Assembly: GCA_964506505.1 (NCBI GenBank)
Contig: CAZDKY010000036.1
Location: 1-57,473, forward strand
DNA from: M55B129 sp964506505
GTDB taxonomy: Bacteria; Bacillota; Dethiobacteria; DTU022
Direction: 5' to 3'
Length of the DNA: 57,473 nucleotides
Part shown: positions 45,090 through 52,324 of the stretch, one piece after another
How positions within the stretch are numbered: the first letter of the stretch is position 1
Layout: every line of letters starts with the position of its first letter
Program-made: the position numbers and the translations under genes
The notes under the pieces: model-generated
Databases searched by the model: none
What the model was told of the DNA's origin: nothing
The model's input: the letters and a program-made list of their open reading frames with translations, nothing else

Positions 45090-45475
45090 AAACAGGACAA
45101 GGGCTAAAGCATATCAATGGTAGAAGCAAGGCCAAACATTGCCGGGCAGCACGAACTAAAGCGCGCAGCAAAGAACTGCCGGCGAGCCAAGGGGTGGAGC
45201 GGGCCCCGTCACTCAAACCAATTAATTACCGCTTCAGTTTTTTGAGTGCCGGGCCGATACCTGAAGACTGAGTGTCAAATGGCGAGGGAAACCCATGTGG
45301 AGCCCCGAAGGGCACCGTTCCGCTTCTGTGAGAGCAATCGCGAGCATGCCCCCGGAGTGTTTGGCGCCCAGCACACGGTAGAAGGGGTATTTATCGTTGA
45401 GCGCGACGGCAGTGTTTGGCTTCCCATACCGATGTGGCAGCAGGAAGCAGAATTTAAACAAGTTGAAAGGATTTA
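45090..45475 (+). ncRNA. Structured non-coding RNA candidate (HEARO/omega-RNA-like)
   Basis: A roughly 385-nt GC-richer island in an AT-rich gap, with many hairpins when read on the plus strand. These are GCCGGGCAG/CTGCCGGC (45141-45149 with 45176-45183, one bulge), a two-part stem GGCCC plus CACTCAAA (45202-45217) with TTTGAGTG plus GGGCC (45241-45255), a GCCC-CGAA-GGGC tetraloop hairpin (45302-45313), and GCTTCC/GGAAGC (45419-45424 with 45443-45448). The size and style recall HEARO RNAs, the guide RNAs of IsrB elements, but no IsrB gene follows. Frames across it look like by-products. The HEARO link is a guess from memory of such elements; the structure itself is seen. Confidence 0.5.
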
Positions 45476-45579
45476 GGTATAAAATGGATGCGAATAATCA
45501 GGAAGTTTAAAAGAAAATTATTATTCTTCGCATGTACTGCTGTATCTACAAAAGAGGAATAAAATGAACCGAGGAGCTA

Positions 45580-46899
45580 CTACAGATACTGAAGAAAAAG
45601 GGTGGCCACAAAAAAGTAGATTACCAGGCCGGTAAAATCCTTGATGGTGGTAACAAAAGGCCCGGCCGTAATCGCCGGATCGATATTAAGCGTATTAAGA
45701 AACAGGGGTACAAGGGTGCCTATCAAGGCGGCAAAACTGATTGTAATGAACATTGATAATCCGACAACCAGACCAAGATAGGCGTTTCCCTGCCACATAA
45801 AAGCGGCGACAGATATTATAAGTCCGCAGATCATTCCCATAGCCAGGCCAACTTTAATTTCACGAAAAAAATAAGACCACACTTCACTTTCTTCTATTTC
45901 TCCGGTGGCCAGGCCGCGGACAAAGATAGTCGAAGACTGGGTCCCCACATTGCCACCCATACCCATAATGACAGGAATGAACACAGCAAGAACAACAATT
46001 GCTTCAATTATATTTTCAAAAGCCCCGATGACTGTTCCTGATACAATACCGCCAATCATGCTTATTAAAAGCCAGGGAAGCCTCAGGCGGGCCACCTTAC
46101 CCACAGAAGCTCTTGTCAACTCCATCCCTTCAACTTCACTGGCACCGGCCAGGCGGTAGATATCTTCTGTAGCCTCCTGTTCCATTACATCAATGACATC
46201 GTCAACGGTGATAATGCCAAGCAGACGCTCCTCGTCGTCGACAACCGGCACAGCCAGCAGGTCATATTTAGAAACAACACGGGCCACTTCTTCCTGGTCC
46301 AGTGAAGCATTGACACTGATTACATTACAGCGCATGATATTTTTAAGAAGAGTGCCATCCACTGAAGCAATTAATTCCCGCAGGGAAAGCACCCCGATCA
46401 GGTGATTGCCCTCGTCAACTACGTAGACATAATAGATGGTTTCCGCTTCCTGAGCGATCTCCCTCAGGCGGGCGATCGCTTCTTCAACCGGTATATCCCC
46501 CGGAAGGGAGATATACTCAGTGGTCATTATCCCGCCGGCACTTTCCTCCGGATATTTAAGCAGATCGCCAAAATCCAAAGCTTCTTCTTCACCGATCAGC
46601 TCCAGCATGTCCTGTGCCTCTTCCGGCGACAGTTCGCCAATCACGTCGGCCGCATCATCTGAAGCCAGATTTCTCAGGACTTGAGCAGCCTGTTCTCTAC
46701 TCAACAGCCTTATTATTTCAGCCTGTTCAAAATCTTCCATCTCCTGGAGAATGAGAGCGGCATCGCTATCGGAAAGCATGTGCATAAGGGAAACTTTTTC
46801 TTCAATAGAAAAGTCACTGATCAGTTCAAGCAGATCTCCGGGATGGGTACCGGTTTTTAATTCGCGACTGATCTGAGAACGGATAGCTTCGACCGACAT
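45580..46899 (-). CDS. mgtE: MgtE-type magnesium transporter (second copy)
   Basis: Mg2+ channel-transporter of the MgtE family. The 439-aa protein has the N-terminal superhelical domain (about 1-120), two CBS domains (about 130-250, with GGIMTTEYISLPGD and GIITVDDVIDVMEQEA), and five membrane helices (about 280-439) with NIDPAITAGPFVTTIKDFTGL holding the conserved pore Asp. The ATG at 46899 has GGGAGGTG 7 nt upstream. The open frame above it lies in the upstream mgtE. It is a close paralog of the gene just upstream. Cytosolic Mg2+ binding to the N/CBS domains should close the pore. Confidence 0.96.
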   Translation of the reverse strand: MSVEAIRSQISRELKTGTHPGDLLELISDFSIEEKVSLMHMLSDSDAALILQEMEDFEQAEIIRLLSREQAAQVLRNLASDDAADVIGELSPEEAQDMLELIGEEEALDFGDLLKYPEESAGGIMTTEYISLPGDIPVEEAIARLREIAQEAETIYYVYVVDEGNHLIGVLSLRELIASVDGTLLKNIMRCNVISVNASLDQEEVARVVSKYDLLAVPVVDDEERLLGIITVDDVIDVMEQEATEDIYRLAGASEVEGMELTRASVGKVARLRLPWLLISMIGGIVSGTVIGAFENIIEAIVVLAVFIPVIMGMGGNVGTQSSTIFVRGLATGEIEESEVWSYFFREIKVGLAMGMICGLIISVAAFMWQGNAYLGLVVGLSMFITISFAALIGTLVPLFLNTLNIDPAITAGPFVTTIKDFTGLVIYFFVATLFLQYL

Positions 46900-46958
46900 C
46901 TCTCTCACCTCCCGGTAGAAATAACGAGCTCCTTCAGACCCCCTGCATTTATCTGCGA

Positions 46959-48281
46959 CTAACGCAGAAAACGCAGGAAAAATGAAGCCACAAAGAAATA
47001 AATCATTAAACCGGTAAAATCGTTGATGGTCGTTACAAAAGGTCCGGCCGTAATCGCCGGATCGATATGAATCATATTTAAAATTATAGGAACCAGTGTA
47101 CCGATAAGGGAAGCGGCACTGATAGTAATGAGCATCGACAGGCCGACAACCAATCCAAGATAAGGATTCCCCTGCCATAATAAGGCTGCGGCAGAAACGA
47201 TTACTCCGCAGACAAAACCCATGGTTAAACCGATCTTGATTTCTCGAAAAAAGTAAGACCATATTTCCGCGGATCCGATTTGGCCGGTAGCCAGGCCGCG
47301 GACAAATATGGTCGAAGACTGGGTGGCTACATTACCGCCCATACCCATGATGACCGGTATAAAAACGGCCAGCACTACAATTGTTTCAAGCGTAATCCTG
47401 TAAGCCCCAATAACACTGCCTGATATTATCCCACCGGCCATGCTGATCAAAAGCCAGGGAAGGCGAAGGCCAATTACCTTGCTCACCGGAGCTTCGGTCA
47501 GTTCCATTCCTTCAACTTCACCGGCACCGGCCAGGCGATAGATATCTTCTGTGGCTTCCTGTTCCATTACATCAATGACGTCGTCAACGGTGATAATGCC
47601 AAGCAGGCGCTTTTCGTTGTCGACGACTGGCACAGCCAGCAGGTCATATTTTGAAACAACACGGGCCACTTCTTCCTGATCCAGTGAAGCGTCGACACTG
47701 ATTACATTACGGCGCATAATATTGCTAATAATCGTGCCATCCGCCGAAGCAATTAATTCTCTCATGGACAGCACCCCGATCAGGTGATTGCCCTCGTCAA
47801 CTACATAGACATAATAGATCGTTTCCGCTTCCGGGGCGATTTCCCTCAGGCGGGCGATCGCTTCTTCAACCGGGATATCCCCCGGCAGAGAGATATACTC
47901 AGTGGTCATTATCCCGCCGGCACTTTCCTCCGGATATTTAAGCAGATCGCCAAAATCCAAAGTTTCTTCTTGACCAATCAGCTCCAGCATTTCCTGTGCC
48001 TCTTCCGGCGACAGTTCCCCAATCACATCAGCCGCATCATCCGAAGCCAGGTTGGCCAGGATCGCCCCGGCCTGCTTCCTATCAAGATTTCTGAGGATAT
48101 CGGCCTGCAGATAATCTTCCATTTCCTGGAGAATGAGAGCGGCATCGCTGTAGGAAAGCTTTTTGATCAGTTCAATTTTTTCATCCAGCTCAAGATTGTC
48201 TATCAGATCTAGCAGGTCACCTGGATGGGACCCCGCTTCAAGCTCGCGGCTGATCAAGAGATGTACAGACTCAGCAGACAC
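46959..48281 (-). CDS. mgtE: MgtE-type magnesium transporter (first copy)
   Basis: Same architecture as its neighbour: N domain (about 1-120), paired CBS domains and five membrane helices, with HIDPAITAGPFVTTINDFTGL near the end. The 440-aa product begins SAESVHLLISRELEAGSHPGD, which lines up with the second copy. GTG at 48281 is preferred over GTG 48290 because GGGGAGG lies 8 nt before it. Only 59 nt separate the two genes, so they are probably co-transcribed. No M-box (Mg2+) riboswitch is visible in the 75 nt between this start and the 6S RNA. Read-through from the 6S region is one possible source of transcription. Confidence 0.96.
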   Translation of the reverse strand: MSAESVHLLISRELEAGSHPGDLLDLIDNLELDEKIELIKKLSYSDAALILQEMEDYLQADILRNLDRKQAGAILANLASDDAADVIGELSPEEAQEMLELIGQEETLDFGDLLKYPEESAGGIMTTEYISLPGDIPVEEAIARLREIAPEAETIYYVYVVDEGNHLIGVLSMRELIASADGTIISNIMRRNVISVDASLDQEEVARVVSKYDLLAVPVVDNEKRLLGIITVDDVIDVMEQEATEDIYRLAGAGEVEGMELTEAPVSKVIGLRLPWLLISMAGGIISGSVIGAYRITLETIVVLAVFIPVIMGMGGNVATQSSTIFVRGLATGQIGSAEIWSYFFREIKIGLTMGFVCGVIVSAAALLWQGNPYLGLVVGLSMLITISAASLIGTLVPIILNMIHIDPAITAGPFVTTINDFTGLMIYFFVASFFLRFLR

Positions 48282-48356
48282 TGCACTCACCTCCCCTGAA
48301 TAAAATATTTTGCATTTAAAGGTAAACAGCCTATATTATAACATGCAAAAAAACAA

Positions 48357-48540
48357 CAAAAAACCCCGCCATGCCGTGGGCCGTTTGTTTTGAACTGTTC
48401 CCCCGAAAGGTGGGTACCCTCTCAGCTGTTTTGCAGGTCCTCCTTGAAAAGGCTGCTGCGCCGCAGCTGAAGTCCGGGTTCCCATAGTATAAGTGTTAGC
48501 TCAAAACTTTATCGGGTGTCACGAACACAGCAGGGTAGTC
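48357..48540 (-). ncRNA. ssrS: 6S RNA
   Basis: A 184-nt region on the minus strand whose ends pair over 11 bp: ACCCTGCTGTG near the 5' end with the strand ending GCATGGCGGGGT, allowing G-U pairs. The conserved CTGTGTTCGTG start, a central GAGCTAACA stretch, GGGAACCCGGA and a T-run after the stem all fit Firmicutes 6S RNA. In B. subtilis the 6S-1 gene (bsrA) also lies directly after aspS. 6S RNA binds the housekeeping RNA polymerase and lowers transcription in stationary phase. There is no coding frame here. Confidence 0.8.
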
Positions 48541-48602
48541 TTTAATTAACTAACATTTTCCATATTGATAATATCATATAATCAATGGCTGCGCAAGATT
48601 TT

Positions 48603-51600
48603 CTAGCTTTCCTCCTCTTCGGTTTCCTGCAGGCTGATCTCCAATTCATCAAGTTGTTTTTCAGAAACCTGGGCCGGCGAACCGGTCATCAGGCAGCTTG
48701 CAGCTGCGGTTTTCGGGAAAGGAATAACCTGGCGTATTGAATCATCGCCGGCGAGCAATGCTACTGCTCGGTCAAAACCAAGAGCAATTCCACCATGTGG
48801 AGGAGCACCAAATGATAAAGCTTCCAGGAGGAACCCAAATTTTTCTTTGCTTTCTTCTTCGGTCAGGCTGAGCAGATCGAAAATCTTCTTCTGGACAGCG
48901 CTGTCATGGATACGAATACTGCCTCCACCGATCTCCACTCCGTTCAAAACCAGGTCATAAGCCTGAGCGCGTACAGCAAGGGGATCGCTATCCAGAAGTG
49001 ACATATCTTCCGGGCGAGGTGCCGTGAATGGATGGTGATCCGAGTCATAACGCTCTTCCTCTTCATTATAATGAAAGAGCGGAAAATCAATTACCCAAAG
49101 GAAATGCGGGTCGGCTGAAATATCTTTCGGTGCCAGCACCCGGCGCAGCTGTCCTAGAACCTGGCAACTGATCTCCCAGCGATCGGCAACAAAGAGCATC
49201 AGATCACCCGGGACTGCTCCCATTGTTTCACTGATCCTTTTCATCAGTGGTTCACTGAAAAACTTGCTGATCGGTGAACGCCAGCCTTCATCTTCGACAA
49301 AAACCCAGGCCAGGCCTTTAGCTCCCATCTGCCTGGCTAAGAGTGTCAAATCGTCAAGTTCTCTGCGGCTGAGGCTTTTCCCTCCAGGAACCAGCAGTCC
49401 CCTGACCGCACCTCCAGCATCCAGCGCTGACTTGAAAACATTAAAGTTACTTTCAGCAGCCGGTTCATCCAAATTTACCAGTTCCATTCCATAACGCAGA
49501 TCCGGTTTATCCGAACCATAACGATCCATAGCCTCCCGGTACGGAAGACGTGGAATAGGTAATTTTAAGTCAACTCCGCGGAGTTCTTTCCAGAGCAATG
49601 CCACCAATTCTTCGATCAGGGCAAATATATTTTCACTGCCGAAAAATGATGTTTCAATGTCTATCTGCGTAAACTCCGGCTGGCGGTCAGCCCTCAGGTC
49701 TTCATCGCGGAAGCATCTGACTATCTGGAAATAGCGCTCCACTCCACCGATCATCAGCAACTGCTTGAAAAGCTGGGGTGACTGCGGAAGAGCATAAAAA
49801 CTACCGGGATGAAGCCTGCTGGGAACGAGAAAATCACGTGCTCCTTCCGGTGTGCTGCGAGTCAACATCGGGGTTTCAATCTCCAGGAAATCATAGCTAT
49901 CGAGATAATCACGGGTCAGTTTGGCTGCCCTGTGACGCAGCTGAAGCCGTTCAAACATTTCCGGCCGCCGCAAATCCAAATAACGATAGCGCAGGCGTAA
50001 GTTTTCATCGACATTAATTCCGTCTTCAATATAAAAAGGAGGTGTTTTGGAACGATTGAGTACTTCCATTTTGGAAACATGAATTTCAATTTCCCCGGTT
50101 GGTAAAGCAGGATTTATATTTTCAGCTGTTCTTTTTATCACAGTCCCTTCGACAGCAACAACATACTCACTGCGCAGGCTCTCGGCAAGCTGAAAAAGCT
50201 CAACACCTCTCCGCTGATCGAAAACCAGCTGAGCCAAACCGCTGCGATCGCGCAGATCGATAAAAATTAGTCCACCGTGGTCGCGGCGGCGCCCGATCCA
50301 GCCTGTTAATTTAACCTCTTCCCCCACATCAGAAGGGCTGAGATAGCCACAATAATGACTCTTTATCCATGCCTCTCCGGCTTCCGGCAAAGAAACGGCA
50401 GCCTCCCGCTTTTTCAGGGCAGATTCACCTTTCCCGGGAGCAAACAAATTGACCAGTTCGCTGCGAGATACTTCTCTCTGTTCTCCGCCTTCCATATCTC
50501 TTAGAATTACCCGCCCCTCGTTAATTTCATTCTCCCCAATGATCAAAACCTTTTTATATCCCTGTTTTCCGGCATATTTCATCTGGGCCTTCAGGCTTCT
50601 CTGCATCAAATCGACCTCCGATGCAATATCTTTTGCCCGCAGTTCGGCAGCCAGAGCCAGTGCTTCTCCTTCCAGAGAACTACCGGCGGTAGCAATAAAC
50701 ACCAGATTGGCGGGTTCGGGAATTATTTTTTCCCAATCCATGGCCAGGAGAATTCTTTCCACCCCGAAAGCGACTCCCACACCGGGTGTCGGAGGGCCTC
50801 CGATGTACTCCACGAGATAGTCATAGCGTCCGCCACCACAGAGGGAGGCCTGAGCACCCAGCCCCCCCGCGGTGATTTCGAAAGCGGTCCTGGTATAATA
50901 ATCAAGTCCACGGACAAGGTTTGTATTGATGTTATAAGGTATGCCCAGTTTGTCCAGGAAGAACCTCAGGAGATCAAGATGCTTCCGGCAGTCATCACAT
51001 AAATAATCGATCATCCGGGGGGCTTCCGCCACCCTGGCCCGACAGCTTTCCGCCTTACAGTCGAGCACCCGTAGAGGATTATTTTTATAGCGTCTGCGGC
51101 AATCTGAACAGAGATCCTTTTCCACTTTTTCGAGATAGGGGAGAAGAACTTCCCGGTAGCGAGGGCGACACTTTGGGCAACCAACGCTGTTCAATTCCAG
51201 GGATATATTTTCAATATGCAGGGCTTGAAAGAAACGGTAGCAGAAAGAGATTATTTCAGCATCGGCCGAAGGATGCTCGGCTCCAAATATTTCCAGCCCA
51301 AATTGATGGAACTGTCTGTATCGTCCGGCCTGAGGGCGGTCATAGCGAAACATGGGACCGCTGTAATAAAGCTTGATCGGTTGCGGTTTTTCTCCGAGAT
51401 TATTTTCGAGATATGCGCGGGCTACAGAGGCAGTCAGTTCAGGACGCAGCGTCAGCTGGCGTCCGCTTCGATCTTTGAAGGAGTACATCTCCTTGGATAC
51501 AATATCGCTGTCTTCACCAACACTGCGGGCGAATAGCTCAGTTTGTTCAAACATGGGCGTTCTAATTTCTCCGAAACCATACAGCAAACAATATTTCTTA

Positions 51601-51680
51601 TAAATAGATTCAAGTTGCTGCCATTTACCTGTCTCATCGGGTAAAATATCACGTGTCCCGCGCGGGGCTTTATACTTCAT
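48603..51680 (-). CDS. hisS-aspS: Histidyl-tRNA synthetase fused to aspartyl-tRNA synthetase
   Basis: One uninterrupted 1025-codon frame encodes two complete class II synthetases. Residues 1 to about 415 are HisRS: PRGTRDILPDE, TLRPELTAS, motif 2 FRYDRPQAGRYRQFHQFG, the histidine-binding LVRGLDYYTRTAFEI, motif 3 GVGVAFGVERILLAM and an anticodon-binding domain. Residues about 435-1025 are AspRS: OB fold HYCGYLSPSDVGEEVKLTGW, motif 2 FRDEDLRADRQPEFTQIDI, the GAD insertion, and motif 3 GGIALGFDRAVALLAG. A linker of about 20 residues joins them. A TTG at 50390 with GGGAGG 11 nt upstream could also start AspRS alone (595 aa, normal length). Start ATG 51680 follows GGAG. In relatives hisS and aspS are separate adjacent genes. 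Confidence 0.9.
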   Translation of the reverse strand: MKYKAPRGTRDILPDETGKWQQLESIYKKYCLLYGFGEIRTPMFEQTELFARSVGEDSDIVSKEMYSFKDRSGRQLTLRPELTASVARAYLENNLGEKPQPIKLYYSGPMFRYDRPQAGRYRQFHQFGLEIFGAEHPSADAEIISFCYRFFQALHIENISLELNSVGCPKCRPRYREVLLPYLEKVEKDLCSDCRRRYKNNPLRVLDCKAESCRARVAEAPRMIDYLCDDCRKHLDLLRFFLDKLGIPYNINTNLVRGLDYYTRTAFEITAGGLGAQASLCGGGRYDYLVEYIGGPPTPGVGVAFGVERILLAMDWEKIIPEPANLVFIATAGSSLEGEALALAAELRAKDIASEVDLMQRSLKAQMKYAGKQGYKKVLIIGENEINEGRVILRDMEGGEQREVSRSELVNLFAPGKGESALKKREAAVSLPEAGEAWIKSHYCGYLSPSDVGEEVKLTGWIGRRRDHGGLIFIDLRDRSGLAQLVFDQRRGVELFQLAESLRSEYVVAVEGTVIKRTAENINPALPTGEIEIHVSKMEVLNRSKTPPFYIEDGINVDENLRLRYRYLDLRRPEMFERLQLRHRAAKLTRDYLDSYDFLEIETPMLTRSTPEGARDFLVPSRLHPGSFYALPQSPQLFKQLLMIGGVERYFQIVRCFRDEDLRADRQPEFTQIDIETSFFGSENIFALIEELVALLWKELRGVDLKLPIPRLPYREAMDRYGSDKPDLRYGMELVNLDEPAAESNFNVFKSALDAGGAVRGLLVPGGKSLSRRELDDLTLLARQMGAKGLAWVFVEDEGWRSPISKFFSEPLMKRISETMGAVPGDLMLFVADRWEISCQVLGQLRRVLAPKDISADPHFLWVIDFPLFHYNEEEERYDSDHHPFTAPRPEDMSLLDSDPLAVRAQAYDLVLNGVEIGGGSIRIHDSAVQKKIFDLLSLTEEESKEKFGFLLEALSFGAPPHGGIALGFDRAVALLAGDDSIRQVIPFPKTAAASCLMTGSPAQVSEKQLDELEISLQETEEEES

Positions 51681-51786
51681 TTTTTTCGCTCCTCTCTGCT
51701 GCAAATCCTGTTCCCGAAATCCGGCCTTCAAAAATGGACTGCCCGGGGTTTATCTGTTTCAGGTTGAGCAAAATGCTGCAATCACT

Positions 51787-51815
51787 ATTTTATTTGTTTT
51801 TAACCGTTCCGGCAA
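51787..51815 (-). promoter_or_regulatory. Predicted promoter of the hisS-aspS gene
   Basis: TTGCCG and TAAAAT are spaced 17 nt on the minus strand, about 107 nt before the synthetase start and after the dtd stop. There is no T-box in the leader, although class II His or Asp T-boxes occur at hisS in many Firmicutes. Confidence 0.5.
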
Positions 51816-51861
51816 ACTTTTTTCAGTTTTTTGCCTGGCTGCAGGGCTGTTCTGCAGCTGC

Positions 51862-52311
51862 TTAAAATATTTTTCTGCTATCCAGAAGAATCGTTACCGG
51901 CCCATCGTTTTCGACATAAACCAGCATATGGGACTGGAACCGGCCGACAGTTACATTCTGGGAATGCTGACGTAATTTTTCACAGAAATAATCGTATAAT
52001 ACACTAGCCTTCTCGGGGGAAGCAGCATCAGAAAAGCCCGGTCGCCGTCCCTTGCGACAATCTCCAAAAAGGGTAAATTGAGATATACAGAGAATATCTC
52101 CTTCCTTTTCTTTTATCGAGAGGTTCATCAATCCCTCCTGATCTTCGAAAATCCTCAGGCCGGCAATTTTATCGGCCAGGTAATCGGCATCTGCCTGCTC
52201 ATCATCTTTACTCACACCGAGAAAAACAACCAGTCCTCCAGTTATGGCCCCGATTATTTTTCCTTCAACTTCCACATTTGCCTTTCGCGTGCGCTGGACA
52301 ACGGCTCGCAC
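51862..52311 (-). CDS. dtd: D-aminoacyl-tRNA deacylase
   Basis: Removes D-amino acids (and glycine from tRNA-Ala) from mischarged tRNAs. The 149-aa protein begins RAVVQRTRKANVEVEG. It has LVVFLGVSKDDEQADADYLADKI, the conserved SQFTLFGDC (Ser-Gln-x-x) motif and a C-terminal RFQSHMLVYVENDGPVTILLDS, where the usual GPVT motif is intact. The frame runs upstream into rel, but GTG at 52311 with GGGAGTGG before it gives the normal length and N terminus, 13 nt after the rel stop. The rel-dtd pair is conserved in Firmicutes. Confidence 0.96.
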   Translation of the reverse strand: MRAVVQRTRKANVEVEGKIIGAITGGLVVFLGVSKDDEQADADYLADKIAGLRIFEDQEGLMNLSIKEKEGDILCISQFTLFGDCRKGRRPGFSDAASPEKASVLYDYFCEKLRQHSQNVTVGRFQSHMLVYVENDGPVTILLDSRKIF

Positions 52312-52324
52312 GGAACCACTCCCA

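Noticed and set aside
45246..45476. Plus-strand 76-codon frame in the mraZ-mgtE gap (with another at 45074-45271)
   Set aside because: No ribosome-binding site or recognisable domain; composition follows RNA hairpins, so it is likely a by-product of the structured RNA.
45487..45538. Inverted repeat ATGCGAA...TTCGCAT as the mgtE terminator
   Set aside because: The stem is AT-rich and interrupted, and no T-run follows on the minus strand.
46900..47262. N-terminal extension of the second mgtE
   Set aside because: It overlaps the 3' end of the first mgtE in another frame; the ATG at 46899 has a strong SD and aligns with the paralog.
48282..48356. M-box magnesium riboswitch before mgtE
   Set aside because: Only about 75 nt lie between the 6S RNA and the start, too short for an M-box and without its conserved core.
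51681..51861. T-box leader before hisS-aspS
   Set aside because: No GGTGGTACCGCG-like sequence or terminator/antiterminator pair was found there.
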